DNA of 64,000 bases from Singulisphaera sp. GP187 (GTDB taxonomy: Bacteria; Planctomycetota; Phycisphaerae; Phycisphaerales; SM1A02). The position numbers were made by a program, and so were the translations under genes. Below, piece after piece: positions 17,001 through 24,600 of the stretch. Below the pieces are notes generated by a model. That model was given only the letters and a program-made list of their open reading frames with translations, searched no databases and was not told the origin of the DNA. The stretch is from contig CAMBOV010000004.1 of assembly GCA_945869475.1 (NCBI GenBank), forward strand, positions 62,001 through 126,000, in the 5' to 3' direction. Within the stretch, counting starts at the first letter, position 1; every line of letters starts with the position of its first letter.

Positions 17001-17928
17001 TCGGCGCATGGTTCTCGCCGTGGGCAAGTTCGACCGAGCAGCGCGCCGCGATGCGCGCAGTGTTGGCAAGCGCTTCTTGCTCATCCTCTTGCGTGAATGT
17101 CGCCTCCATCTCTGCAGGGCTCTTCACAAAGAGCTGCGCCGGATAGCGCATGCGTTCGGTGTCATCCTTGTTCTTCGCCATCGAGATGCAACAGAGCGTG
17201 TCGTGCAGATCGTGGTCACTCTCGAGCAGAAAGTGCGCGTCGTTGTCGACGACAAGGGGCAGGTTGAGTTCACTCGCGAGCTTCTTCAGCAGTGGATTGA
17301 TGCGCTCCTGTTCGACGACATGCCGCTGCAGTTCGATATAGAACCGTGGCTCGCCATGTTCGTCAGCGGCAAACGTGCGCGCATGCCAACGCGCCTCCTC
17401 GAGCGCCATTGCCCAGTGACTTGCATTGCCACTCTGCACGTAGTTCGTCAGGTGGTGAGCGATGCTCGAGCCGAGATGGCCGTTGATCGCGATGAGCCCC
17501 TGATTCCACTGCGTCAGAGTCGACTTGTCCATCCGAGGACGGTGATAAAACCCATGCAAAAAGGCGTCACTCGACAACTTCATCAGGTTGCGCCATCCCG
17601 TCAGATTCTGCGCGAGCAGGACAAGATGAAAGCCACCGTCTTGCGCCTTTCCAACTGTTGGCTTGATCGAGACGCGGCTTCGTCGATCACCCTCGACTCC
17701 GTCGTGATCGGGAGCGACGTAGGCCTCGATCCCCAAGATTGGCTTGATTCCCGCCTTCTTCGCCGCCTCATAAAACTCCATCGCGCCGAAGAGATTGCCG
17801 TGATCGGTGACCGCAACGGCGGACATGCCGAGCTGCTTGACACGTTTGACGAGCGCATCGATTCGATTGCCGCCATCGAGCAGTGAGTACTCGGAGTGCA
17901 GGTGAAGATGAACGAATTCGCCCGCCAT
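14026..17928 (-). CDS. dnaE: DNA polymerase III alpha subunit
   Basis: 1300 residues. N-terminal PHP domain with HLHLHSEYSLLDG and AVTDHGNLFGAMEF; polymerase palm with YPDIDIDIC (catalytic Asp residues) and GRLKAKAAIKDVAR; fingers with AGYGFNKSHSTGYA and MAAVLTFESQ; helix-hairpin-helix and an OB domain (GTIVIAGLITRVRQI) near the C-terminus. This is the replicative polymerase catalytic chain of the DnaE1 type. The start is taken as ATG 17928, because TAGTAT ends exactly 6 nt upstream; the GTG at 17931 would be the alternative. Confidence 0.97.
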   Translation of the reverse strand: MAGEFVHLHLHSEYSLLDGGNRIDALVKRVKQLGMSAVAVTDHGNLFGAMEFYEAAKKAGIKPILGIEAYVAPDHDGVEGDRRSRVSIKPTVGKAQDGGFHLVLLAQNLTGWRNLMKLSSDAFLHGFYHRPRMDKSTLTQWNQGLIAINGHLGSSIAHHLTNYVQSGNASHWAMALEEARWHARTFAADEHGEPRFYIELQRHVVEQERINPLLKKLASELNLPLVVDNDAHFLLESDHDLHDTLCCISMAKNKDDTERMRYPAQLFVKSPAEMEATFTQEDEQEALANTARIAARCSVELAHGENHAPMVRVKIPAVCAPYNGGDLTEWFKAYCRTFELSPFDGGDHAARDETKTQCDRALTLLCEAGLVWRYGPHGVTPAIRSRLERELQILANKSISAYFLIVWDFVSWAHQRGIPATARGSGVGTMVGYVLGLSNACPEKFGLLFERFTDPDRSEYPDIDIDICQHGRASVLDYVRTKYGHVAQIITFGRLKAKAAIKDVARTMGLSVSDGQRLSDLVPAELHITIKKALEREPALREARDENPVVRKVLEHAQGLEDHARNSSVHAAGVVISTQPLENIVPLCRATGGSEDVITQWDGPTCEKIGLLKMDFLGLRTLSTIECAKSLIRGSLSARAQWTAVGRGEEFSDDPAKRGADPLDLDRIDFADQRVFALFRRAETGGVFQFESGGMRKTIAEMQPDRLEDLIAANALFRPGPMELIPDYCQRKARKQPVPRVHEVVDRLTAETYGVMVYQEQIMQVLHQLGDIPLRTAYTIIKAISKKKQDVINAARADFIRGAGARGLAKDQANELFDLILKFAGYGFNKSHSTGYAIIAYQTAYLKSYFPAHYMAAVLTFESQAQKVEDWAVYLEECKRIAWSDSTREHRHVGVEVKGPDINLSTADFAVVFAPDEPHDHLHGHVRFGLRAMKGVSDNAIAAITDERAKGGNFRDLFDLCGRVNLRAVNRSSLETLIKAGVLDSLHGTSQRAAVLASLEDALRAGATSARDRAAGQMSMFSQPDAETHAQTTAVAMNLRRTDPWDRMTALSYEREALGFHVSGHPLDDYRGEISSFCNCDSARLAESTSTGTIVIAGLITRVRQIITQRGAHANQRMAIATLADRAGNFDAVLFAETFATCGELMQDGRVVLLAGSIDRSRATAGVIVDRVFAIEDAGAHLASRLEIRLSDPALDASGESDFAGTLAMVAGALRQAAGSVVSLKGRPVEVVVIVEVEGGSATLLPHGMRVVAEKGLLRKLTEIVGPGRVVVHGGWVPPKRERESRFSSRKQTSDLPATF

Positions 17929-17934
17929 CACCCC

Positions 17935-17940
17935 ATACTA
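17935..17940 (-). promoter_or_regulatory. -10 element TAGTAT, leaderless start of dnaE
   Basis: On the minus strand TAGTAT ends 6 nt before ATG 17928. Confidence 0.65.
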
Positions 17941-17960
17941 GTAGTCACCACGCTGAAATT

Positions 17961-17982
17961 ACACCGACGATTTCGTCGGTGT
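17961..17982. promoter_or_regulatory. Perfect 10-bp dyad midway between two divergent leaderless promoters
   Basis: Arms ACACCGACGA and its exact complement are separated by TT. The centre lies 43.5 nt from the dnaE start at 17928 and 42.5 nt from the start at 18014, so it covers about -32 to -54 of both transcripts if both are leaderless. That placement suits a regulator operator; a hairpin in RNA is less likely because neither transcript would include it. The sequence matches none of the LexA or DnaA sites I know. Confidence 0.5.
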
Positions 17983-18000
17983 TTGTGCGCGTCTCTGCCC

Positions 18001-18006
18001 TACCCT
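18001..18006 (+). promoter_or_regulatory. -10 element TACCCT, leaderless GTG start at 18014
   Basis: TACCCT ends 7 nt before GTG 18014; no Shine-Dalgarno. Confidence 0.6.
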
Positions 18007-18013
18007 CTGCGTC

Positions 18014-18268
18014 GTGCACCTTCCCCCCGCGCAGACTCACGCGCCGCCAGTTTCGCGCCGCTCACCCGTGATCCGACTGTTGATTCTGCTGACGATCTTG
18101 CTCATCGCTGTGCCTCTCGTCGCACTCTTGCTCATCGCTGGGATGGCAATCATCGCCGCGGTCATTGTGCTGAGCCTCATTGTGTGGTTGTTTCGCGCCG
18201 TGCGACGACCGCGCATCTCGCACGACAACGACGGTCGTGAAAATGTGCGCGTCATTCGTCGGGCGTGA
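18014..18268 (+). CDS. Small membrane protein, 84 aa
   Basis: Unrecognised. After a short basic/proline N-terminus there are two closely packed hydrophobic stretches (LLILLTILLIAVPLVALLLI and AIIAAVIVLSLIVWLF), then a basic C-terminal tail, so it is an inner-membrane protein. Start GTG 18014 rests on the TACCCT element 7 nt upstream. It is divergent from dnaE with a dyad operator between them, and ends overlapping the aminotransferase gene by 17 nt. Confidence 0.6.
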   Translation: MHLPPAQTHAPPVSRRSPVIRLLILLTILLIAVPLVALLLIAGMAIIAAVIVLSLIVWLFRAVRRPRISHDNDGRENVRVIRRA

Positions 18269-19181
18269 CGCGATCGGCCTGCGACTGCAGCGTCTCACTC
18301 TGCACGAGGTCGAGGTACTTCGCGCGCAGACGCATGGTCATTTCGCCGGGCGATCCACCTGCGATCGAACTCTCCTCGACTCCAACGACTGGCAGGATTC
18401 CCCAACTTGAATTCGTGAGAAAGATCTCGTCGGCATCCAAGAGGTCATCGATCGTGAGATCGTGCACTTGTACCTCGGTGCCATCATCTTGCGCGCACTC
18501 GATCGCAACAGCGCGCGTCACTCCGGGCAACACTGGCGAATTCGCGCCGCCCTCACTGGCGTCGCGTGCTCGAGGTGTACAGAGCACTCCGTCTTTGACG
18601 AGAAAGAGATTGCTCACCGCGCCGCTCGCGACGCGATTGCTCGTCGTGAAGAAGAGCGCCTCAGAACAACCGCGCGCCGCTGCCCGTTGCAACTCGGCAA
18701 GTCGAGGCCAGTACCAGATGGTCTTGTGGCCAGCGAAAGGATCTTGTGTACTCAGTCGAGGCTCCGCAACGCAGACTCGAATTCCACGCTCAAAGAGTTC
18801 GGCGGGATACGGAGTCGGTGGCTGCACCACAATCGCGATCGTTGGATCATTGCGCGGCGACTCGCCGACGACACCTGGCGACTTGAGCATTCGCAGATCA
18901 CCTGCAGTGAGCGTCAGTCGCACACGAGCCTCGGTCGCATTGTTCTCTACAAGCGTGAGTTCGATCGCATCTGCGAGTGGTTCGAGTTGAAGCACCTCGA
19001 GCAGTCCGAGCTGTACCGCAGACGCCTTGATTCGCTCAAGGTGCGACATCACTCGAAAGATGCAGCCGTTTCGCGCGCTCATCGTTGCGAACAGTCCAAC
19101 GCCATGCTGAAAGCCCGCGTCAAAGAGCGAGACCTGAGCCTCGTGTGGGGGCACGAATCTTCCATTGATCCAGACTTTCAT
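18252..19181 (-). CDS. Class IV aminotransferase (branched-chain aminotransferase / aminodeoxychorismate lyase type)
   Basis: 309 residues, PLP fold type IV. VWINGRFVPPHEAQVSLFDAG and HGVGLFATM at the start, the PLP-lysine region FAGHKTIWYWP, and EALFFTTSNRVASGAVSNLFLV with LPGVTRAVAIE, as in IlvE, PabC and D-amino-acid transferases. Sequence reading alone does not separate the three; no pabA/pabB or ilv genes are nearby. ATG 19181 overlaps the stop of the upstream gene by 4 nt (ATGA), so it is the second gene of a two-gene operon whose promoter is at 19685-19690. Confidence 0.85.
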   Translation of the reverse strand: MKVWINGRFVPPHEAQVSLFDAGFQHGVGLFATMSARNGCIFRVMSHLERIKASAVQLGLLEVLQLEPLADAIELTLVENNATEARVRLTLTAGDLRMLKSPGVVGESPRNDPTIAIVVQPPTPYPAELFERGIRVCVAEPRLSTQDPFAGHKTIWYWPRLAELQRAAARGCSEALFFTTSNRVASGAVSNLFLVKDGVLCTPRARDASEGGANSPVLPGVTRAVAIECAQDDGTEVQVHDLTIDDLLDADEIFLTNSSWGILPVVGVEESSIAGGSPGEMTMRLRAKYLDLVQSETLQSQADRVTPDE

Positions 19182-19678
19182 CGCGAGACCACCGGCTCAA
19201 CTGCTTGCACCGCAAAATCGCCTTCATCGGGGGTGAAAACTCCAACGAGCTTCACCTGAGAGTCGCCCGAAATCGCGATCACCCGCACCGCAACGCGCTC
19301 ACTGTCCTTGTAACAAGCCAACGCCGTATGCGTCGCACTCCCGAGTGCGCCCGCGCCAAAGTCACCAGGCTGCACAATCACGAGCGCAGCTTTGCTCTTG
19401 GACGCACCCGCCGCCCGCTGCAATCGCAGACGAAACTCCTCGATGACAACCGGATCACTCCCCTGCAGCGCGTTAGAAAGTTGTGCTGGACCACGCGCCG
19501 ACTCTTCAAGCAACTGGGTCAAGAGGATGCGCACTCGATCGGTCTCGAGGTTCGCGCTCCTCGACTGCGCGGACGAGATCCAGAGTCCCGCGCCAACGAT
19601 GATGAGCGGCATCACGATCAACCGCACCGAGCGCCATCGCGCGATCAAGCTGCGCGGTTGATTCGACATTTCACTCAT
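19178..19678 (-). CDS. Membrane-anchored protein of unknown function, 166 aa
   Basis: Unrecognised. A basic N-terminus is followed by one hydrophobic segment (about residues 21-36), then a soluble domain predicted outside the cytoplasm with a helix-rich part (about 40-95) and a strand-rich end (ALVIVQPGDFGAG, VRVIAISGD, KLVGVFTPDEG). The start ATG 19678 is chosen because TACTCT ends 6 nt upstream; a frame extending to 20149 runs antisense through the ABC-F gene and is not credible. Translationally linked to the aminotransferase. Confidence 0.65.
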   Translation of the reverse strand: MSEMSNQPRSLIARWRSVRLIVMPLIIVGAGLWISSAQSRSANLETDRVRILLTQLLEESARGPAQLSNALQGSDPVVIEEFRLRLQRAAGASKSKAALVIVQPGDFGAGALGSATHTALACYKDSERVAVRVIAISGDSQVKLVGVFTPDEGDFAVQAVEPVVSR

Positions 19679-19684
19679 CGCCCA

Positions 19685-19690
19685 AGAGTA
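19685..19690 (-). promoter_or_regulatory. -10 element TACTCT, leaderless start at 19678
   Basis: On the minus strand TACTCT ends 6 nt before ATG 19678, and lies 6 bp from the opposing -10 at 19697. Confidence 0.65.
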
Positions 19691-19696
19691 GCCGCG

Positions 19697-19702
19697 TAGT
19701 AT
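19697..19702 (+). promoter_or_regulatory. -10 element TAGTAT, leaderless start at 19709
   Basis: TAGTAT ends 6 nt before ATG 19709 of the ABC-F gene; the whole space between the two divergent ATGs is 30 bp. Confidence 0.65.
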
Positions 19703-19708
19703 CGCCGA

Positions 19709-21733
19709 ATGCCGATTGCCACGTTGACGAATGTCCGCTTTGGACATGGAACCCGACTCCTTCTTGATGGAGCGACCCTCACGATTGAGCCTGGAGAGAA
19801 ACTCGGACTCGTCGGACGCAATGGATGCGGTAAGAGCACATTGATGCGTCTGCTCGCTGGGCAATCCAAGCCCGATGCCGGGATCGTCGGAATTCAACGC
19901 AATTGCCGCATCGGATTTCTGACGCAAGATCCAACGATCGAACCGACCGACACACTGCGCGAGGCGGCCGCCCGCGCATTCACGAGACTGCACGAGATTC
20001 GCCATGAACTCGAGGGGGTGTACGAGTTGCTCTCGCACGCGGGCGCCGACGACCTCGATCGACTTCTCACCAAGCAAGCGACTCTCGACGCAGAGTTTGA
20101 ACGAGGCGGCGGCTACGCGGTCGATCACAAGATTGACGCAGTGTTGCACGGGCTCGGCTTTGTCGACGCACAGTTTTCGACCCTCGTCAGCAAGCTCTCG
20201 GGCGGTCAGCGCGCCCGCGCCGGGCTCGCGCGACTCTTGCTTGAAGAGCCCGACCTGTTGCTACTCGATGAGCCAACGAATCACTTAGATATCGAAGGCC
20301 GCCGCTGGCTCGAGGACTTTCTCGCCGATGAGTTTCCAGGCGCTGTGCTCGTCGTCAGCCATGATCGATGGCTGCTCGACCGCGTGGTCTCGCGCATCAT
20401 CGAGATTCACGATTCGAGCATCCGCGAGTATCCAGGCAACTACGCCGACTTCGTCGTCTTGCGACGCGAGCGCGCACTCACTCAGCAGCGCATCCATGAA
20501 AAGCAACAAGACAAGATCTCGCGCGAAGAGTCGTACATCGCTCGGTACAAGGCCGGTCAACGCGCGCGCCAAGCCAAGGGACGCGCCACACGCCTCGAAC
20601 GATTTCAGCGCGACAACCTTGTTGAACGCCCGGTGGACTTCGATGTCATGCGGCTGCAACTTCCGCGCGCTGAGAGGGTCGGCGACATCGTCGTTTCGGC
20701 GCACGAGGTCTCGAAGGCCTTCGGCCCACGCGTGCTCTTGTGCGACTTTGAACTCACTCTCAAACCAGGCGATCGCCTTGGAGTGGTTGGAGCGAACGGC
20801 ACAGGAAAGACCACACTTCTGCGCATCTTGATGGGGGATGAACGCCCCGACACTGGATCACTCAAGCGCAGTCCTCGCCTCTCAGTGGGATGGTTTCGAC
20901 AGACGCACGATCACCTTGACAAGACCCTTGAAGTCTGGCGCCATCTGCAACTCACCGTTCCACCTCGTGCCAATGGCGTGCGGCTCAGTGAACAAGAGGC
21001 GCGCGATCTCGCAGGCGCATTCTTGTTTTCTGGTGGGGCACAAGAATCTCTTTTGGGATCGCTCTCCGGTGGCGAACGCGCACGCGCCGTCTTGGCAGGT
21101 CTCGTCGCTGGCGCCCACAATCTGCTCATCCTCGACGAGCCATCCAACCATCTCGATATTCCAAGCGCCGAGCGCCTCGAGCAGGCACTCTCACTTCCGC
21201 CCGACGAAGGTGGGTACGACGGCACACTCATTCTGGTGAGCCACGATCGCGCGCTCTTAACGGCGACGTGCGATCAGATTCTCTCGCTCGATGGGGATGG
21301 CAAGTGGCGACTCTTCCAGGGCACCTACGCAGAGTTTGATGCGCAGCGAGTTGCGAGCGAGGCCGCGCCCTCTGCCAAAGAAACTCCCAAAACAGCGGTC
21401 AAAGAAGTTGTAAAAACGCCTGTGAAAGCAGTTGTGAAAGCAGTTGTAAAAACAGATGTCAAGGCGAATGTCAAGGCGAAACTTCAATCCGTGCAAGCAC
21501 AAGCGCGCACCGCAACCAACGGGCGCAATCCACTCTCCAGTTTTCCACTTGATGAACTCGACGCTCGCGTGCAAGCGATCACCGCGAAACTCGAGGCGAT
21601 CGACGCAAAGTTGGGCGATCCTGAGGTCTATGCAGACCGAAAGAAAACCAACGCACTTTTGGATGAGCGCACGACGGTCGAAGGACAGAAACTACGACTC
21701 GAAGAAGAGTGGCTGCGTCGAACGGACGTCTGA
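19709..21733 (+). CDS. ABC-F family ATPase (Uup/EttA type)
   Basis: 674 residues with two ABC modules and no membrane segment, the ABC-F layout of ribosome-associated ATPases. First module: Walker A GRNGCGKST (about 36-44), signature LSGGQRARAGLARLL, Walker B LLLLDEPTNHLD. Second: GANGTGKTT, LSGGERARAVLAG, LLILDEPSNHLD. The P-site linker between modules holds the RYKAGQRARQAKGR helix region. After the second module comes an unusual Lys/Val/Thr tract of degenerate K-x-V-V-K units (about 565-600), then a C-terminal coiled coil (LDARVQAITAKLEAIDAKL...) as in Uup. Start fixed by TAGTAT 6 nt upstream. Confidence 0.93.
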   Translation: MPIATLTNVRFGHGTRLLLDGATLTIEPGEKLGLVGRNGCGKSTLMRLLAGQSKPDAGIVGIQRNCRIGFLTQDPTIEPTDTLREAAARAFTRLHEIRHELEGVYELLSHAGADDLDRLLTKQATLDAEFERGGGYAVDHKIDAVLHGLGFVDAQFSTLVSKLSGGQRARAGLARLLLEEPDLLLLDEPTNHLDIEGRRWLEDFLADEFPGAVLVVSHDRWLLDRVVSRIIEIHDSSIREYPGNYADFVVLRRERALTQQRIHEKQQDKISREESYIARYKAGQRARQAKGRATRLERFQRDNLVERPVDFDVMRLQLPRAERVGDIVVSAHEVSKAFGPRVLLCDFELTLKPGDRLGVVGANGTGKTTLLRILMGDERPDTGSLKRSPRLSVGWFRQTHDHLDKTLEVWRHLQLTVPPRANGVRLSEQEARDLAGAFLFSGGAQESLLGSLSGGERARAVLAGLVAGAHNLLILDEPSNHLDIPSAERLEQALSLPPDEGGYDGTLILVSHDRALLTATCDQILSLDGDGKWRLFQGTYAEFDAQRVASEAAPSAKETPKTAVKEVVKTPVKAVVKAVVKTDVKANVKAKLQSVQAQARTATNGRNPLSSFPLDELDARVQAITAKLEAIDAKLGDPEVYADRKKTNALLDERTTVEGQKLRLEEEWLRRTDV

Positions 21734-21771
21734 GACCGACGTGCGCACTCGCACTCCGTTTGAACTCGCCC

Positions 21772-22653
21772 TCAGTTCGTGGGGCGAGTGGCGAAGACGA
21801 CTGACCCACGCTCGTCGAGGAGACGCCAGTCGGTGTTCGCGTTGGCGGCGCCCTTTTCGAGAGATCGGCACGTTCCACTGAGCGGAAGTTCAACTGTGAA
21901 GTCGCCGACCAATCGCGTTGCCCCACTCACTCGGTCGACGGCATGCAACGAGAGCGTTTGACCACGAGGAAGGTCAACCCAGACGATCCGCACCTCTTCG
22001 AAGTTCGGAGTGAGCGCGACGAATGCACAACCATTGTCACGAGCTGTGGCGCCGACGAGTCCTTTCACGATGCAGCCTTCCTCAAGGACCGCCTTGAGAC
22101 TCTTTCGACCCGTACCAGTCAAGTCCTTCAATTCATCAGAGCTCGAGTTCTGCAGAGCGAGTTCGCCGATTCGTGCGACCGATCGAGCGGTTGCGACGAG
22201 AATGACGAGTGTTGCTGCGAGGCACCCGATTGCGGCGATGAACCCAACACGCCACAATCGTGCCGACCGACGCCAACGGCCGTCGACGATCGCAGGAAGC
22301 GTTTCGCTCGCCGCAGATGAAGTTGATTCGTCCGTAGTCGCCATGGTTCGTCCTGCGGCCGAGGGTCGCCCAATCAAGGCGATCGGTGCGAGTTGTGCGT
22401 CCGTTGCTTCCACGGCCTGGGCAACAGATGCCAAGACTCGCAGACGCAACGATCGCTCTGGCTCGATCACTGGCAGGAGCAGCGACTGCACCGCCATTGA
22501 GGCTTGCAGGTCGATGACCTCACGCTGCACAACTGGCAGGGCATCTCGAAAGAGCCGTTCCAAACGTGCGCCGTCGACGCCTTCAAGAGCGCCGAGAACT
22601 TCCAACTGTGCGAGTTCGATGATTTCTTCACGATTTGATGGGCAACTTGCCAT
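21772..22653 (-). CDS. Membrane anti-sigma factor (RskA-like)
   Basis: 293 residues. N-terminal helical zinc-less anti-sigma-like region (EEIIELAQLEVLGALEG, acidic helices to about residue 75), a linker, a single TM helix (about 140-162: VGFIAAIGCLAATLVILVAT), then an external domain with C-terminal strand pattern VRIVWVDLPRGQTLSLH as seen in RskA proteins. It would hold the ECF sigma factor encoded upstream (22890-23444) at the membrane. Start ATG 22653 is set by AGAGG a few nt upstream; the GTG at 22659 is less likely. The 236-nt space to the sigma gene has no gene; it contains a small inverted repeat (GGGCGA/TCGCCC near 22704-22720). Confidence 0.8.
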   Translation of the reverse strand: MASCPSNREEIIELAQLEVLGALEGVDGARLERLFRDALPVVQREVIDLQASMAVQSLLLPVIEPERSLRLRVLASVAQAVEATDAQLAPIALIGRPSAAGRTMATTDESTSSAASETLPAIVDGRWRRSARLWRVGFIAAIGCLAATLVILVATARSVARIGELALQNSSSDELKDLTGTGRKSLKAVLEEGCIVKGLVGATARDNGCAFVALTPNFEEVRIVWVDLPRGQTLSLHAVDRVSGATRLVGDFTVELPLSGTCRSLEKGAANANTDWRLLDERGSVVFATRPTN

Positions 22654-22889
22654 ATACACCTCTGGCTAAAACTGACGGTCTCCCAACCCTCAGTCCGAGA
22701 TAGGGGCGAACTGCTCGCCCATTTCCCTTTTTCCCACTGTGAGCCACCTGGCGCACAGTCCTCCTGAGGAGACTGACACAGAGTCAGTCGTTCCCTCTAC
22801 GAAACCGATACGTATTGCGGCTCCCTTTTGCCGCAGTATTCCCTCAACCTTTCGCACCGAACCTCAGTCCGAGCCGATCAATCTCTTGA

Positions 22890-23444
22890 TCAGCCAGTCT
22901 GCTCGATGCCAAACTTGTCGCGCAGCCGAGAAAGTCCCCGACTGAGCGCACTTTTAATCGTTCCAACGGGCATGTTTCGCTGTTCCGCGACCTCGCGCAG
23001 CGAATAGCCCTGCAAGTAGACCCGTTCAATAACCTCGCGCTGAAGTTCTGGAAGTTCGCTCATTCGCCGTCGAACGTTCGCACTCCCCTCTTTCACTTCA
23101 GAATCTTGCACCGGTGGAACGGATGTGTCATGCAACCCCTCATCGAGGGACATCGCATTGGGCCGCACCATTCGTCGGCGAAGCCGGTCAATGAGCATCC
23201 GCCGCGAGATGAGCATGACCCACGTCACGAGCTTTGCACGAGTCGGGTCGTAGCGGTCAGCGGTGCGCCAAATCTGCACGAAGACCTCTTGGGTGGCATC
23301 TTCAGCCTCCGCAACAGAACCGAGCACCTGGCAGGCGTTGCGAAAGACGAGGCTTCCAAAGCGGTCGTAGAGCGTTCGCACGGCAATTTCGTTGCCCTGC
23401 GCGATTCGCTGCATCAAAATCCAGTCTTCGTTGTCGATTCCCAT
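22890..23444 (-). CDS. ECF-type RNA polymerase sigma factor
   Basis: 184 residues from ATG 23444. Region 2 (LYDRFGSLVFRNACQVL ... AEDATQEVFVQIW ... KLVTWVMLISRRMLIDRLR) binds the -10 and core; region 4 (LPELQREVIERVYLQGYSLR, then PVGTIKSALSRGLSRLR) binds the -35. This matches the SigK/ECF19-like layout with an RskA-type partner, and the partner gene follows. GGAG 6-8 nt before ATG 23444 favours this start; a longer frame to 23531 has no RBS. A pair of strong hairpins stands about 75-130 nt upstream. Confidence 0.92.
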   Translation of the reverse strand: MGIDNEDWILMQRIAQGNEIAVRTLYDRFGSLVFRNACQVLGSVAEAEDATQEVFVQIWRTADRYDPTRAKLVTWVMLISRRMLIDRLRRRMVRPNAMSLDEGLHDTSVPPVQDSEVKEGSANVRRRMSELPELQREVIERVYLQGYSLREVAEQRNMPVGTIKSALSRGLSRLRDKFGIEQTG

Positions 23445-23519
23445 TTCCACTCCAAACGTCCCAGTACACGGGACCGCAAATACTTGATGGAAAAGCAGTT
23501 CCTTCCAAACAACTTTGAA

Positions 23520-23575
23520 GTTCTCCCCCACGGAGAACGACCAACGAGAGGTCCATCTTCTCCTCTCTGTTGGTC
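23520..23575. repeat. Two adjoining strong inverted repeats upstream of the sigma gene
   Basis: Hairpin 1: 7-bp arms GTTCTCC/GGAGAAC at 23520-23526 and 23532-23538. Hairpin 2 directly abuts: 13 paired bases with one bulged T, arms 23539-23551 and 23562-23575, 10-nt loop. They lie in the 342-bp gap (23445-23786) between the sigma gene and the pseudopilin gene and could be operators or a structured mRNA leader of the sigma factor. The rest of the gap holds no gene I can support. Confidence 0.6.
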
Positions 23576-23786
23576 AAGATGCCTCAAGGATGATCAAAAG
23601 CAAATCTGCCAACCAAATTTTCAGAGTTTTCGACCCCGAAAGGGCGTCCAGAGGAACGCGCGATTCCGAGCGAAAAATACTTGGGAGAATTGAAGAAAAC
23701 TTTAACGATTAGTTCACGCGGCTCAAATCCCGTGGCACAATACCCCAGAGCGAGGGAAGTGAACCGTTTCAAGCGGTGGAGACACA

Positions 23787-24581
23787 ATGGCCCTGAGAGC
23801 GATCGGTGATAATCGGTTCCGACCAGAGTGCATGCGAGCGCGTGCGACTAGGGTGTCGGTCACGAGTCGCGGATTCACGATCGTTGAACTGCTCGTGACG
23901 TTGGCAATCGTTGCACTTCTGATGGGACTCCTTTTTCCTGGACTTCGCGCAGCGCGCGAGGGGGCACAGCGAATTCAATGCAGCTCGAATCTGCGACAAA
24001 TCGGAACCGCGCTCTATCTCTTTGCACTGCACAACGAAGAGCGCTTGCCCGACACCATCTTCGATGATGGCGAGAGCAGAAACCCGCAAGAGATGATGGC
24101 ACTGACGACTGGAGTGGAGGGCGTGGACACGGGCGGCGTCAGCGGCAATTGGGATGGACTCGGGCACTTGATCGGTGATTCGAAGATGTTTATCGACTCA
24201 CCCGCAGTCATGTATTGCCCCTGCCACCGCGGAGAGCACTCCCAACACGTCTATGAGGATGCGATTCGCAGAGATTCGCCGCAGCGCTTCTACTGCAACT
24301 ATCACTACGTGGGCGACAAGGATCTTGGAGAAGGCGGCGAGAGCACGCAACGCCGTCTCTTTCAGTACTCAAGCGCTGTGCTCGTCGCCGATGGCATGCG
24401 CACAGAGTCTGACATCAATCACAAGGTCGGCGCAAACGCGTTGCGAGGCGATGGCTCGGTGAGCTATTGGGCTGACAACGCGTTCATCCTGCGAAACACG
24501 TTCACGCAGACTGCGACCGATGCGCCGCCGAGCCCAGAATCGTTTGACGCGATCTGGGCGGCGATGTCAAAGCTCGAGTAG
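23787..24581 (+). CDS. Type IV pilin-like / type II secretion pseudopilin (planctomycete DUF1559-like group)
   Basis: 264 residues. A basic leader ends at [25 protein letters not shown], a class III prepilin signal with G(-1), F(+1) and E(+5), followed by [26 protein letters not shown], the pattern of the many pseudopilin-like proteins of planctomycetes. A cysteine-containing globular domain follows. A prepilin peptidase would cut after the Gly. ATG 23787 has GGAG 6-9 nt upstream; ATG 23832 is possible and would shorten the leader to 13 residues. Confidence 0.85.
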   Translation: MALRAIGDNRFRPECMRARATRVSVTSRGFTIVELLVTLAIVALLMGLLFPGLRAAREGAQRIQCSSNLRQIGTALYLFALHNEERLPDTIFDDGESRNPQEMMALTTGVEGVDTGGVSGNWDGLGHLIGDSKMFIDSPAVMYCPCHRGEHSQHVYEDAIRRDSPQRFYCNYHYVGDKDLGEGGESTQRRLFQYSSAVLVADGMRTESDINHKVGANALRGDGSVSYWADNAFILRNTFTQTATDAPPSPESFDAIWAAMSKLE

Positions 24582-24600
24582 TCGCGCAGCGGTCTCTCGC

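Noticed and set aside
16348-17886. Long open frame (about 510 codons) on the plus strand opposite dnaE
   Set aside because: It is fully antisense to the PHP and polymerase domains of dnaE, has no family motif, and such mirror frames arise from the codon bias of GC-rich genes.
22739-22945. Small plus-strand gene between sigma and anti-sigma genes
   Set aside because: 68-codon frame runs into the antisense of the sigma gene, with no start signal or recognisable product.
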